Assembly: GCF_001685415.1 (NCBI RefSeq)
Contig: NZ_CP014989.1
Location: 1,612,001-1,676,000, forward strand
Length of the DNA: 64,000 bases
Reading direction: 5' to 3'
Origin: Serinicoccus hydrothermalis
GTDB lineage: Bacteria > Actinomycetota > Actinomycetes > Actinomycetales > Dermatophilaceae
Made by a program: the position numbers and the translations under genes. The notes under the pieces were generated by a model. The model saw only the letters and a program-made list of their open reading frames with translations, was not told where the DNA came from and ran no database searches. Shown here in pieces: positions 9,710 to 18,525 of the stretch; position 1 is the first letter of the stretch; each line of letters begins with the position of its first letter.

Positions 9710-10852
9710 TCAGCCGTGGACCCGCGCGACCCAGGCCTGCGGGTCGGCGATCTCGGTCGGCCGCGGGAGCGTCTCCGGGGAGGTCCAGACGCGGTTGAAG
9801 CCCTCGACGCCGACCTCGTCCATGACGCCGCGCACGAAGACGGCACCGTCCTGGTACTGCCGCATCTTGGCCTCCATGCCCAGCAGGCGGCGCAGCAGCT
9901 TGTCGACGCTGCCGGCGCCCTTGCGGCGCTGGGTGAAGCGCCGGCGGATCTCGGCGACGGTGGGGATGACGCTCGGTCCGACCTCGTCCATGACGACGTC
10001 CGCGTGCCCCTCGAGCAGGGACATCACCGCGGTCACCTCGGCCAGCCGCTCCCGCTGCTCCGGGGTCGCGACCACCTGGGTGATGTCCTCCTCGCCCCGG
10101 AGCACGCCGGGCAGCGCCGTCGCGATCTCGCGCAGCCGCCGGCCCAGGTCGTCCGGCTCGGGCATGATCCGCGTCCCCATGCTGCGGGCACGCTCGATGA
10201 GGTGCTCGCGCAGCCAGGGCACCGCCGTGAACTGCACCCGGTGGGTCTCCTCGTGGACGGCGACCCAGAGCCGGAAGTCGCCGGGATCCACCTCGAGCTC
10301 ACGCTCCGCGGCCAGGACGTTGGGGGCGACGAACATCAGCGTGGGGTTGCCCTGCGGCGCCAGGTCGTACTGCCCCAGCACCTTGGTGGAGATCCACGAC
10401 AGCAGCCCGGCGACCTCGGTGCCGGTCACCTTGGCGGAGATCGCCTGCGAGGTGGCGCCGATGTCCGGCAGCTCACGGCCCGCCTGCTGCGCCCGGGCGC
10501 GGTCGGCGCTGCGCTTCTTGGCGACGACCTCGTCGAGCACCGGCTCCAGCATCGCCCCCATCGAGGCGCAGTTGGCCCGGATCCACCCGGCCCGGTCCAC
10601 GACGAGCGCCTCGGGGGTGCCCGGGGGGGTCGACAGCTGCGCGGTCTGCGCCACCGGCTCCACGGCACGGGCGGCGGCCGAGCGCAGGTCGGCCACGAGG
10701 TCGGCGATCTCGGCGCGGCTCGCCCGCGGCCCGGCCGGGGCCAGGCGGGTCGCCGTCGCGGCGGCGAAGTCCCAGTCGACCAGGGCGCTGCCCCGGACGT
10801 CGTCGACGGGCTCCAGGGGGCGGTCGGCCACGGGCTCCAGGTCCTCGCTCAT
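9710..10852 (-). CDS. zinc-dependent metalloprotease-like protein, DUF2342 (F420-biosynthesis-associated)
   Basis: Protein of 380 residues in the DUF2342/zinc-dependent metalloprotease family, also called coenzyme F420 biosynthesis-associated protein from phylogenetic co-occurrence. The HExxH sequence VAVHEETHRVQF is in the second half, inside a helical region; an N-terminal SALVDWDFA and NVLAAERELEVDPGDF are family blocks. Its substrate is unknown and the F420 link is correlative. The frame is open far upstream, but ATG 10852 is chosen: TACCGT lies 6 nt before it, giving a leaderless message. It sits between tilS and the carboxypeptidase, as Rv3626c does in M. tuberculosis. Confidence 0.88.
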   Translation of the reverse strand: MSEDLEPVADRPLEPVDDVRGSALVDWDFAAATATRLAPAGPRASRAEIADLVADLRSAAARAVEPVAQTAQLSTPPGTPEALVVDRAGWIRANCASMGAMLEPVLDEVVAKKRSADRARAQQAGRELPDIGATSQAISAKVTGTEVAGLLSWISTKVLGQYDLAPQGNPTLMFVAPNVLAAERELEVDPGDFRLWVAVHEETHRVQFTAVPWLREHLIERARSMGTRIMPEPDDLGRRLREIATALPGVLRGEEDITQVVATPEQRERLAEVTAVMSLLEGHADVVMDEVGPSVIPTVAEIRRRFTQRRKGAGSVDKLLRRLLGMEAKMRQYQDGAVFVRGVMDEVGVEGFNRVWTSPETLPRPTEIADPQAWVARVHG

Positions 10853-10858
10853 GACCCG

Positions 10859-10868
10859 ACGGTATGCC
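10859..10868 (-). promoter_or_regulatory. -10 element inside a GGCATAC motif, upstream of the DUF2342 gene
   Basis: On the minus strand the sequence reads GGCATACCGT; TACCGT fits a -10 hexamer and is followed by 6 nt and the ATG. This is one of four intergenic GGCATAC copies that coincide with a likely -10 box. Confidence 0.4.
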
Positions 10869-10928
10869 GTCGCGCGCCGGCCCGGCGAGCCGGGGCGCTG
10901 CCCGTCCTCACCCGTCCGGCGACCCTCG

Positions 10929-12434
10929 TCACTCCGGCTGGCACCCGCACCGGGCCAGCTCGGCCACCACCTCGTCGAGCACCGAGGCGGCCTCGATCGC
11001 GGCCGAACCCTCGTCGAGGTCGTCGGCGGTGAGGGCATACACGAGCAGCCTGCCGTCGCGGGTGACCACCGTCCCGGCCAGCGAGCTGACGCCCGGCAGG
11101 GTGCCGGTCTTGGCGCGGGCCACGCCCACGGCGGGGTCGTGCCGGTCCAGGTGGAAGCGGGTGGCGAGCGTGCCGGTGTAGCCGGCGATGGGCAGACCAC
11201 CGGCCGCGAGGACCTTCTGCAGCGCGGGGTGCGAGCCGTCCGCACCCGCCACGAGGACGTCGGCGACGACGCCGACGGGGATCTGCGTGCCGTCGGAGAG
11301 CCCGCTGGCGTCGACGATCTGCACGCCGTCCATGTCCAGGCCGTAGTCCTCGCTCACGGTCTGCCGGATCCAGGCGGTGACGTCCTCCTGCTCGGCGCTG
11401 CCGCCGTCGGCGACCGCGGCCTGCCGGGCGAGCTGCTCGACCATGGCGTTGTCGCTCGTGGCGAGGGCCAGGGCGAGCACGTCGCGGGCCGCGGCCGACT
11501 CGACGCTGGCGAGCTCGGCTGCGTCCTCGGGCGCCTCGACCTCCTGCGCCTCGGCGCCCTCGTCCCCGGCGCCCACGACCTCGATGCCCTCCTCCGCGAG
11601 CGCCTCGCGGAAGACCCGCGCGACCTCCTGCTCGGGCGAGGTCGGGGAGGGGTTGAAGGGCAGCGCGCGGTCGCCGGAGCGGCCCAGCTGGACGATGCGC
11701 CCGCTCCACCCCTCGCGGATCCAGTGGTCCGACCACGTCGGCATGGCGTCCGGACCCGCGACGTAGGAGAGGTCGAGCCGGACCCGGACCGTCCCCTCGG
11801 GGCCGCCGCCCTCCTCCAGCGCGTCCGCGGTCTGCGCCGCCAGGTCGCCGATGCCGGCGTGCCCGGCGACGGCCTCGGGGTCGCCGGCCCCGTCGGCCAG
11901 CAGCATGTCGCCGCCGGCGACGATGATCACCTCGTCCGGCTCGGCGCCCGCCACGACCCGGGTGGTGAAGGTGTGGTCGCCCTCCAGACCGGTGACGATC
12001 GCGGCGGCGGACAGCAGCTTGGTCGTGGAGGCCGGGGTGACGAGCCGCGAGGAGTGGCGGTCTGCCAGCGACTCACCAGTGAGGGCGTCCCGGATCGCCA
12101 CGGCGCGCCGGTTGGTGCCCCCGAGCCAGGTGCTGTCGAGCTCGTCGCTGATCTGCATCGACAGGGCCCCGCGGTCCGGCACCGGCGCGGCGGAGACCGG
12201 CGCGACCGGGCTGACGGGGGCGGCGACCCGGGGCCGCACCGCCACCGGGCCGGTCGGCGCCTCGGTCGTGGCGCTCGCCTCGTCGGTGGTGGGCGCGGAC
12301 GTCGTGCTGGCGGGCTCGTCGGGCGCTGCCGTGGTCGCCGCCGACGGCACGGCGGCACCCGCGAGCAGCGCGACCACCGCGGTCGCCGCGAGGGCGTACC
12401 GTGGGACTCGCCGGGGCGCGGGGCGCGGGCGCAT
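10929..12434 (-). CDS. dacB: D-alanyl-D-alanine carboxypeptidase/endopeptidase (PBP4, peptidase S13)
   Basis: Secreted or anchored peptidoglycan hydrolase of 501 residues. After a basic start a signal peptide (about residues 10-32, ending VPSAATTA) is followed by an Ala/Thr/Pro-rich linker to about residue 85. The serine peptidase triad motifs are SxxK as STTK (Ser near 136), SxN as SDN in ATSDNAMVEQL, and KTG in RAKTGTLPGVSSLAG. The frame extends upstream of ATG 12434, but that would place about 65 residues of shadow sequence before the signal peptide. It is divergent from ppa across about 95 bp. Confidence 0.93.
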   Translation of the reverse strand: MRPRPAPRRVPRYALAATAVVALLAGAAVPSAATTAAPDEPASTTSAPTTDEASATTEAPTGPVAVRPRVAAPVSPVAPVSAAPVPDRGALSMQISDELDSTWLGGTNRRAVAIRDALTGESLADRHSSRLVTPASTTKLLSAAAIVTGLEGDHTFTTRVVAGAEPDEVIIVAGGDMLLADGAGDPEAVAGHAGIGDLAAQTADALEEGGGPEGTVRVRLDLSYVAGPDAMPTWSDHWIREGWSGRIVQLGRSGDRALPFNPSPTSPEQEVARVFREALAEEGIEVVGAGDEGAEAQEVEAPEDAAELASVESAAARDVLALALATSDNAMVEQLARQAAVADGGSAEQEDVTAWIRQTVSEDYGLDMDGVQIVDASGLSDGTQIPVGVVADVLVAGADGSHPALQKVLAAGGLPIAGYTGTLATRFHLDRHDPAVGVARAKTGTLPGVSSLAGTVVTRDGRLLVYALTADDLDEGSAAIEAASVLDEVVAELARCGCQPE

Positions 12435-12528
12435 CACGAGCGTGCTCCACCTCCGTCGTCGTGACCCTCCGGGATGAGGGACACTGAGGTCCGAGCCTAT
12501 GCCGTCCCCGAGCCAGAGAGAGCAGCAG

Positions 12529-13047
12529 ATGCAGTTCGACGTGACGATCGAGATCCCGCAGGGCAGCCGCAACAAGTACGAGGTCGACCACGAGACCGGT
12601 CGTATCCGGCTGGACCGCATGCTGTTCACCGCGACCCGCTACCCCGCCGACTACGGCTACATCGAGGAGACCCTCGGCGAGGACGGCGACCCGCTGGACG
12701 CCCTCGTGCTCCTGGACGAGCCGACCTGGCCGGGCTGCCTGGTCCTGGCCCGGCCCATCGGCATGTTCCACATGCGTGACGAGGCCGGCGGCGACGACAA
12801 GATCATCTGCGTCCCCGCCGAGGACCCGCGCAAGATGGGCATCCAGAGCCTGGACGACATCGGCACCCACACCCGCCTGGAGATCCAGCACTTCTTCGAG
12901 GTCTACAAGGACCTCGAGCCCGGCAAGTCGGTCGAGGGCGCCCACTGGGCCGGCCGCGAGGAGGCCGAGCAGTGCGTCGAGGAGGCCCGCCAGCGGGCCC
13001 AGGAGCACGGCGTCTCCACCGCGCGCTGGCCGATGCCGAAGCACTGA
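12529..13047 (+). CDS. ppa: inorganic pyrophosphatase (family I)
   Basis: Soluble pyrophosphatase that hydrolyses PPi to drive biosynthesis. The 172-residue protein carries the metal-binding signature [14 protein letters not shown] with Asp52, Asp54 and Asp57, preceded by [20 protein letters not shown]. The ATG at 12529 is chosen over an earlier in-frame ATG because the canonical N-terminus [18 protein letters not shown] starts here and a GAGAGAG precedes it. The stop overlaps a small hairpin. Confidence 0.97.
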   Translation: MQFDVTIEIPQGSRNKYEVDHETGRIRLDRMLFTATRYPADYGYIEETLGEDGDPLDALVLLDEPTWPGCLVLARPIGMFHMRDEAGGDDKIICVPAEDPRKMGIQSLDDIGTHTRLEIQHFFEVYKDLEPGKSVEGAHWAGREEAEQCVEEARQRAQEHGVSTARWPMPKH

Positions 13048-13064
13048 CCGCGGACCCCGGTCAG
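13044..13064 (+). terminator. weak hairpin at the ppa stop
   Basis: CTGACCG and CGGTCAG pair over a 7-nt loop, overlapping the ppa stop codon, with no T-tract. A second 7-bp hairpin (GCGGGAG/CTCCCGC) lies at 13123-13141. The rest of the ppa to DUF3352 gap shows only a possible TACGCT -10 at 13153. Confidence 0.35.
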
Positions 13065-13230
13065 GCGGCGCAGCTCGTCGTCGCAGGGAACCGGGGGGTG
13101 GGGTATGCCGTCGTAGCGGTGTGCGGGAGCCGGTCTCCCGCCACCGCCGCGCTACGCTTGACCGCGCAGGGCCACTGGCCGAGGTGGTGACGACGGCGCG
13201 GCATTCCGCGCAAAAACTAAGGGGAACGAC

Positions 13231-14763
13231 ATGACGACCGTGAGCGAGACGAGCGGGGACGACGTGACCGAGGGGGGCCGCAAGGCTCCGTGGCTGCTCA
13301 TCGGTGGCGGTGTCGCCGCTGCTGCCGTCATCGGGGGAGGCACCGCGTTCGCCCTCATGATGGGTGGCGGCGGGGACCGCCCGGACAGCGTGCTGCCGGG
13401 CGAGGTGGCGGCATACGCCCAGATCGACCTCGACCCCTCCGCGGGCCAGAAGGTCGCCGCGGTGCGCTTCTTCCAGGGGCTGGACAGCGACCTCGAGCAG
13501 CGCTTCTCCGACGGAGAGTGGCGCGAGTGGGTGTGGGAGCAGCTCGAGGAGCAGGGCGAGGCGCCCGAGGGAGTCTCCTTCGAGGAGGACATCGAGCCCT
13601 GGCTCGGCGACCGCGCGGGCGTCGCCATGATGCCCGCCGGTGAGGGCGAGGAGCCGGCCGTCGCGGTGGCGCTCCAGGTCAAGGACGGCGACGCCGCCAC
13701 GGCCTTCCTCGACGAGCACCTCAGCGACGACGCCGAGGAGCTCGGCTACTACCTCGAGGGCGACTACGTCGTCTTCAGCCAGGCCGACACCCTGGACGCG
13801 GTGCGCTCGGCCGCCGAGGCCGGCTCCCTGTCCGACAACGAGGACTTCACCTCCGACATGGAGGACCTCGGCGAGGCCGGTGTCATGGCGATGTGGGCGG
13901 ACCTGTCCCAGATCGACGACATCGACGCCAGCGCCTTCGACCCGAGCCTGGAGATGACCGAGGAGCAGCTAGGGATGGGGGCGGAGCAGCCCGAGGTCAC
14001 CGGCCGGATGGCCGCGACCGTGAGGCTCACCCCGGACGCGATCGAGATGCACGGCGTCAGCCGCGGCGTGGCCGGCATGGAGGTGCCGGCGGCCGGTGAC
14101 GGCGAGCACCTGGTCACCCAGCTCCCGGCCGACACCGCGGTGGCGCTCTCGCTGGAGAACGGCAGCGACATGGTGCAGGCGATGTGGGACTACTACTCCG
14201 AGGACTACGCGGAGCAGCTGCAGGAGGCTGCGGACGCCGCCGAGGCGCAGGGCTTCGTGCTGCCGGACGACCTCAAGGTCGCCCTGGGTGAGTCCATGAC
14301 CCTGGCCGTCGGCCCGGACGTGGTGGGCGCCTTCGCCAACATGTCGCAGACCGACCCGGGCGTCCCGGAGCTGCCGCTGGCCTACCGCGTGACGACCGAC
14401 ACCGAGCGGGCCCAGCAGCTGCTCAACGACAACGGCATGGGCGCCGGCGTCCTCGTCGTGCGTGACGACGACGGCACGCTGACCCTCGGCACCGACCAGG
14501 CGTACGTCGACGGCGTCGCCGAGGTCGACGGCGCGACCCTGGGCGAGAGCGACCTGTTCACCCGGGCCGTCGCCGACGCCGGAGAGGCGCAGTCGACCTT
14601 CTTCGTCGACGTGGCGCCGTTCGAGGAGTTCTACCTTCCGCAGGTCACCGACGAGAAGGCGCGCACGGCCCTGGAGAAGCTGGCCGCGGTCGGCGCCTCC
14701 AGCGTGGTCGAGGAGGGTGGCGACGGCCACTTCACCATGCGCATGGTGGCCGACGAGGAGTGA
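13231..14763 (+). CDS. DUF3352 domain protein, single-pass membrane
   Basis: Protein of 510 residues: a short cytoplasmic N-terminus, one TM helix near residues 22-42 (LLIGGGVAAAAVIGGGTAFA), then a long, very acidic extracytoplasmic domain. DUF3352 proteins resemble a repeat of about 200 residues (VLPGEVAAYAQIDLDPSAGQ starts one); the function is unknown. AAGGGG precedes the ATG with normal spacing. A 15-bp terminator hairpin lies 38 bp downstream, so the gene is probably monocistronic. Confidence 0.8.
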   Translation: MTTVSETSGDDVTEGGRKAPWLLIGGGVAAAAVIGGGTAFALMMGGGGDRPDSVLPGEVAAYAQIDLDPSAGQKVAAVRFFQGLDSDLEQRFSDGEWREWVWEQLEEQGEAPEGVSFEEDIEPWLGDRAGVAMMPAGEGEEPAVAVALQVKDGDAATAFLDEHLSDDAEELGYYLEGDYVVFSQADTLDAVRSAAEAGSLSDNEDFTSDMEDLGEAGVMAMWADLSQIDDIDASAFDPSLEMTEEQLGMGAEQPEVTGRMAATVRLTPDAIEMHGVSRGVAGMEVPAAGDGEHLVTQLPADTAVALSLENGSDMVQAMWDYYSEDYAEQLQEAADAAEAQGFVLPDDLKVALGESMTLAVGPDVVGAFANMSQTDPGVPELPLAYRVTTDTERAQQLLNDNGMGAGVLVVRDDDGTLTLGTDQAYVDGVAEVDGATLGESDLFTRAVADAGEAQSTFFVDVAPFEEFYLPQVTDEKARTALEKLAAVGASSVVEEGGDGHFTMRMVADEE

Positions 14764-14800
14764 GCGACGCCTCTTCGGCGGCGCACCGCTGAGCATCACG

Positions 14801-14835
14801 AGGACAGCCCCCGGCCGACCGCCGGGGGCTGTCCT
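14801..14835 (+). terminator. 15-bp terminator hairpin after the DUF3352 gene
   Basis: AGGACAGCCCCCGGC pairs perfectly with its reverse complement across a 5-nt loop. There is no U-tract, as is common for actinobacterial intrinsic terminators. It separates the DUF3352 gene from the tRNA-Thr promoter. Confidence 0.8.
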
Positions 14836-14855
14836 CGTCCCGGCCGGACTCAGGT

Positions 14856-14884
14856 TTGGGCAGGCTCGGCACGTTCGGTATCCT
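14856..14884 (+). promoter_or_regulatory. promoter of tRNA-Thr
   Basis: TTGGGC, a 17-bp spacer and TATCCT give a sigma70-type promoter ending 27 nt before the tRNA. The same TATCCT occurs at 55618-55623 before tRNA-Pro. Confidence 0.6.
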
Positions 14885-14911
14885 CGTCGGGTTGCCCACC
14901 GCGGGCAGCAC

Positions 14912-14988
14912 GCCGCCTTAGCTCAGTCGGCCAGAGCGATTCACTCGTAATGAATAGGTCGGGGGTTCGATTCCCCCAGGCGGCTCCA
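14912..14988 (+). tRNA. tRNA-Thr(CGT)
   Basis: Complete cloverleaf of 77 nt. Acceptor GCCGCCT pairs with AGGCGGC; D stem GCTC/GAGC; anticodon stem ATTCA/TGAAT encloses the loop CTCGTAA with anticodon CGT (reads ACG); the T arm is GGGGG-TTCGATT-CCCCC. CCA is encoded after a T discriminator. Confidence 0.97.
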
Positions 14989-15002
14989 CAGCACCGGCCC
15001 AG

Positions 15003-15026
15003 CGCCCTCGACCCCGGTCGGGGGCG
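15003..15026 (+). terminator. terminator after tRNA-Thr
   Basis: CGCCCTCGA and TCGGGGGCG form a 9-bp stem with one G-U pair over a 6-nt loop, followed by TTCTGCT. It lies 14 nt after the tRNA and just before the convergent peptidase stop, so it may serve both strands. Confidence 0.7.
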
Positions 15027-15038
15027 TTCTGCTGTCCC

Positions 15039-16619
15039 TCAGCAGGTGGTGCCGTCGGCGGGGACGGTGCCCTCCAGCAGGTAGGCGTCCACGGCGTCGT
15101 CGATGCACTCGTTGGACCGGCCGTAGGCGGTGTGGCCGTCGCCGTCGTAGGTCAGCAGGACGCCGGAGTCCAGGGTGTCCGCCAGTCCCTCGGCCCACTC
15201 GTAGGGCGTCGCCGGGTCTCGGGTGGTCCCGATGACGAGGATCGGGTCGGCGCCGGGCGCAGAGTAGTCCTCGACCGTCTCGGTGGCCTGCACCGGCCAC
15301 ACCCCGCAGGCACCCTCCCCCGCGAGGTAGCGGCCCCACGTCGGGGAGACCTCCTCGAACTGCTGCTCCACCGCTGCCGAGTCGAGATCCTCCTCCTCGG
15401 CGCTGGCCGGCCGGTCCAGGCAGTTGACGGCATAGATCGACTGCATGCCGTTGCCCTCGTAGCTGCCGTCGCTGCCCCGGCTGGCGTAGAGGTTCGCGAG
15501 GTACATGAGCATGGTCCCGTCCCCGGCGAAGGCCTGCTCGAAGGCCTGGGACAGCACCGGCCAGGCGTTCTCGTCGTACATCGCGACGATGATGCCGTAC
15601 ATCCCCCAGCCCTCGGTCAGCACCGACGCCGCGTCGCCCTCGACCGGCAGCGGTGCGGCGTCGAGCTCGTCGAGGAAGGCCGGTATGCGCGCCATCGCCG
15701 ACTCCACGTCCGACCCCAGGGGGCACTCACCCCCGGCGACGCAGTCCTCGACGTAGGCCCGGGTCGCGCGCTCGAAGCCCTCGGCCTGACCCAGCCCCAT
15801 CTCGAGCCCGCTGAGGTCGGGCTCGATGGCGCCGTCCAGCACCATCCGGCCGACCCGGTCGGGGAAGAGCGCGGCATACGTCGTGCCGAGGAAGGTGCCG
15901 TAGGAGGCACCGAGGTAGGACAGCTGCTCGTCCCCGAGCGCGGCCCGCAGCACGTCCATGTCGCGGGCCGCCTCCACCGTCGAGACGTGCCCGAGCAGGT
16001 CGGGCGCCCGCTCCTCGCACGCCTGCGCGAAGTCCTCGACAAGCTGCTCGGAGGCCTCCTCCTCGGTCGCGTCGTCCGGGGAGGGGTCCGAGGAGAGGAA
16101 CTCGTCCATCTGCTCGTCCTCGAAGCAGGTGATGGGTGCCGAGCGCGCGACCCCGCGCGGGTCGAAGCCCACGACGTCGTAGGCCTCGAGCACCTCGCTG
16201 CTGACCGCCATCCCCGACAGCTTCGCGTAGTCGACGCCGGAGCCACCCGGACCGCCCGGGTTGACCACGAGCGACCCGAGGGTGTCGCCGGACGCCGCGG
16301 AGCGCAGCAGGGCCAGGTCGATGGTCTGCCCGTCCGGCTCCTCGTAGTCGACGGGGACGGTGAGCGAGGCGCACTCGAAGTCACCCTCGCAGCTGCTCCA
16401 CGTGAGCTCCTGGGAGTAGAACTCCTCCAGCCCCTCCGGGGCTCCCTGCGCGAGCGGCGTCGAGGCCGCACCCGCCTCCGGGGCCGCGTCGGCGCTGCTG
16501 GTCTGCCCCTCCTGCTCCTGCTCCTCCTGCTGTCCCGGCGTGCAGGCCGCGAGCAGCGAGAACGCGCTGAGCCCGGCCACCATCCTGACCGTCGTCGACG
16601 TCCGCACCAGCGATCCCAT
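15039..16619 (-). CDS. alpha/beta hydrolase lipoprotein, tripeptidyl aminopeptidase (TAP) type
   Basis: Secreted lipoprotein of 526 residues. The signal peptide ends in the lipobox LLAAC, with Cys near residue 26, then an acidic Gln/Glu-rich linker. The alpha/beta hydrolase core has the oxyanion block VVNPGGPGGSG, the nucleophile elbow GASYG (Ser near 239) and, in the C-terminal TAP-like domain, LVIGTTRDPATPYEWA and a GDGHTAYG His motif. It probably releases tri- or dipeptides outside the cell. ATG 16619 is preferred over an earlier in-frame start because it begins directly with the signal peptide. It follows holB by 16 bp and is probably in its operon. Confidence 0.9.
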   Translation of the reverse strand: MGSLVRTSTTVRMVAGLSAFSLLAACTPGQQEEQEQEGQTSSADAAPEAGAASTPLAQGAPEGLEEFYSQELTWSSCEGDFECASLTVPVDYEEPDGQTIDLALLRSAASGDTLGSLVVNPGGPGGSGVDYAKLSGMAVSSEVLEAYDVVGFDPRGVARSAPITCFEDEQMDEFLSSDPSPDDATEEEASEQLVEDFAQACEERAPDLLGHVSTVEAARDMDVLRAALGDEQLSYLGASYGTFLGTTYAALFPDRVGRMVLDGAIEPDLSGLEMGLGQAEGFERATRAYVEDCVAGGECPLGSDVESAMARIPAFLDELDAAPLPVEGDAASVLTEGWGMYGIIVAMYDENAWPVLSQAFEQAFAGDGTMLMYLANLYASRGSDGSYEGNGMQSIYAVNCLDRPASAEEEDLDSAAVEQQFEEVSPTWGRYLAGEGACGVWPVQATETVEDYSAPGADPILVIGTTRDPATPYEWAEGLADTLDSGVLLTYDGDGHTAYGRSNECIDDAVDAYLLEGTVPADGTTC

Positions 16620-16635
16620 GCCTTCCCTCGTCGTC

Positions 16636-17799
16636 TCACCCCCGGGGCGGGAGCAAGCCAATCATCATCGCCTCCAGGACCAGCAGGGGCGCGCCGTTGG
16701 CGATGAGCCGCTGCCGTGCCTCACCGATGGTCTCCAGCGCACCGAGCAGCTGCTCCGGGCTGAAAGAACGTGCGAGCCCCTCGATCTGCTCCGGCTCGCT
16801 GGCGTTGACCAGGTCCACCCCCGAGCCGGTGGCCACGAGCAGGGCGTCCCGGTAGACCGAGGCGAGGTCGGTGAGCGCGGCGTCGATGCTGTCGTGCTGC
16901 TGCCGCTTGGCCTCGGCCTTGAGCCGGTCCTCGAGCCGGCGCAGGTGGGCCCGGACCGAGGGCGGCTGGGTGCGGGCCGAGGCATCGGCGCCGAGCTGCT
17001 CCAGCAGCTCGCGCTTCTGCTCCTCGGCGTGGTCGGCCGAGGTGGCCTTGGCGCCCTCACCGGCCTCGTCGACGAGGTCCTGGGCCGCCCGCAGCGCGTC
17101 GCCGAGCGAGGTGAGGCCCGTGGGGATGGAGGTGATCTCGCGCCGTCGCGCGCGGGCGTGCTCGTCGACGGCGAGGCGCCGCGCGATGCCAATGTGGCTC
17201 TGCCCGGCGCGTGCGGCGTAGTGCGCCATCGCTGGGTCGATGCCGTCGCGCTCGATGAGCAGGTCGGCCACGGCGCGGGTCGGGGGCGTGCCCAGCCGCA
17301 CGTGGCGGCAGCGCGAGCGGATCGTGATGAGGACGTCCTCGATCGAGGGGGCGCACAGCATCCACACCGTCCGCGCGGTGGGCTCCTCCAGCGACTTCAG
17401 CAGCGTGTTGGCGGAGAAGTCGTTGAGCCGGTCGGCGTCCTCGACGATCACCACGCGCCACCGGCCCAGGCTCGGCCGGGCCTGCGCCTCGAGCACCAGC
17501 GCGCGCGCCTCGTCGACCTTGATGAAGGTCTGGTCGGTGTCGACGGTCCGCACGTCGGGATGGCTGCCGCCCATGACGAGCCGGCACGGCTGGCACTCCC
17601 CGCAGCCGACGGCCCGGGGATCTCCCGGCGCGCGCTCGCACTGCAGCGCGGCCGCGAAGGTGCGTGCGGCCACCGAGCGACCCGAGCCCGGTGGGCCGGT
17701 GAAGAGCCAGGCGTGGGTCATCGCCGCGGGGTCCGACGCGGCGCGGCGCAGGGTGTCCACCACGCGCTGCTGACCGACCAGCTGGGCGAAGACGCTCAT
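16636..17799 (-). CDS. holB: DNA polymerase III subunit delta'
   Basis: Clamp-loader subunit of 387 residues. It starts MSVFAQLVGQQRVVDTLRRA, has the AAA-type loop GPPGSGRS at residues 35-42 (the Walker lysine is Arg, as expected of a subunit that does not hydrolyse ATP), a zinc module with CGECQPC, and the SRC motif ITIRSRCRHVRL. It overlaps tmk by ATGA, the usual tmk-holB pairing. The adjoining peptidase gene 16 bp downstream also follows holB order in other Micrococcales. Confidence 0.95.
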   Translation of the reverse strand: MSVFAQLVGQQRVVDTLRRAASDPAAMTHAWLFTGPPGSGRSVAARTFAAALQCERAPGDPRAVGCGECQPCRLVMGGSHPDVRTVDTDQTFIKVDEARALVLEAQARPSLGRWRVVIVEDADRLNDFSANTLLKSLEEPTARTVWMLCAPSIEDVLITIRSRCRHVRLGTPPTRAVADLLIERDGIDPAMAHYAARAGQSHIGIARRLAVDEHARARRREITSIPTGLTSLGDALRAAQDLVDEAGEGAKATSADHAEEQKRELLEQLGADASARTQPPSVRAHLRRLEDRLKAEAKRQQHDSIDAALTDLASVYRDALLVATGSGVDLVNASEPEQIEGLARSFSPEQLLGALETIGEARQRLIANGAPLLVLEAMMIGLLPPRG

Positions 17800-18458
17800 C
17801 GCTGCTGCTCCAGCAGCCTGGCGACCCGCTCGCGGACGGCCGCTCCGATCTCGTCGCGGCCCGCCTGTGCGTCGAGCACGAAGTAGCGCTCGGGCGCCCG
17901 CTCGGCGAGGGCGAGGAAGCCCTCGCGCACCCGGTCGTGGAAGTCGTCACCCTCCCGCTCGACCCGGTCGTGCACCAGCCCGCGGCGTCGCCTGCCCTGC
18001 TCAGCGCTCACGTCGAGCAGGACGGTGAGGTCGGGCAGCAGTCCCTCGACCGCCCACAGGGACAGGTCGCGGACCTCGTCGTGGCCCAGCTCCCGGGCGG
18101 CGCCCTGGTAGGCCACCGAGGAGTCGAGGTAGCGGTCGGTGATGACGACCTCACCCGCCTCCAGCGCCGGCCGCACCACGGTGGCCACGTGGTGGGCCCG
18201 GTCGGCGGCGAAGAGGAGCGCCTCGGCGCGCGGGGTGACCGAACCGTCCTCCCCGTGCAGCACCAGCTCGCGCAGCGAGCGCCCCAGTGCGGTCCCCCCG
18301 GGCTCGCGGGTGCGGAGCACGGTATGCCCCTGCTCGCGCAGCCAGCCGGCCAGTGCGTCGGCCTGGGTCGACTTGCCCGCGCCGTCACCCCCCTCGACCG
18401 CCACGAAGAGCCCCGGCCGACGTCCGCGTCGCGCGTCAGGGCTCGGCTGGTCGGTCAC
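17796..18458 (-). CDS. tmk: thymidylate kinase
   Basis: Phosphorylates dTMP to dTDP for DNA synthesis. The P-loop GGDGAGKST is at residues 23-31, followed by the thymidine-binding TREPGGTALG, DRYLDSSVAYQG and LDVSAEQGRRRRG lid region. Length (220) is normal. GTG start; the 20 residues before the P-loop strand are a typical short actinobacterial extension. Coupled to holB by a 4-nt overlap. Confidence 0.96.
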   Translation of the reverse strand: MTDQPSPDARRGRRPGLFVAVEGGDGAGKSTQADALAGWLREQGHTVLRTREPGGTALGRSLRELVLHGEDGSVTPRAEALLFAADRAHHVATVVRPALEAGEVVITDRYLDSSVAYQGAARELGHDEVRDLSLWAVEGLLPDLTVLLDVSAEQGRRRRGLVHDRVEREGDDFHDRVREGFLALAERAPERYFVLDAQAGRDEIGAAVRERVARLLEQQR

Positions 18459-18525
18459 GTGGGAAGCCTACGGGACGGGTATGACGCTCCCTCCCGCCAT
18501 CCACAGCGTCCTCTTCAGCCCGTGG

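Noticed and set aside
8601-12464. A plus-strand open frame of almost 1300 codons opposite tilS, the DUF2342 gene and dacB
   Set aside because: Antisense shadow typical of GC-rich DNA; composition is low-complexity Arg/Gly/Pro/Ala, and all conserved motifs are in the opposite strand.
14912-14988. tRNA-Thr as an integration site
   Set aside because: No repeat of the tRNA 3' end and no integrase in the window.
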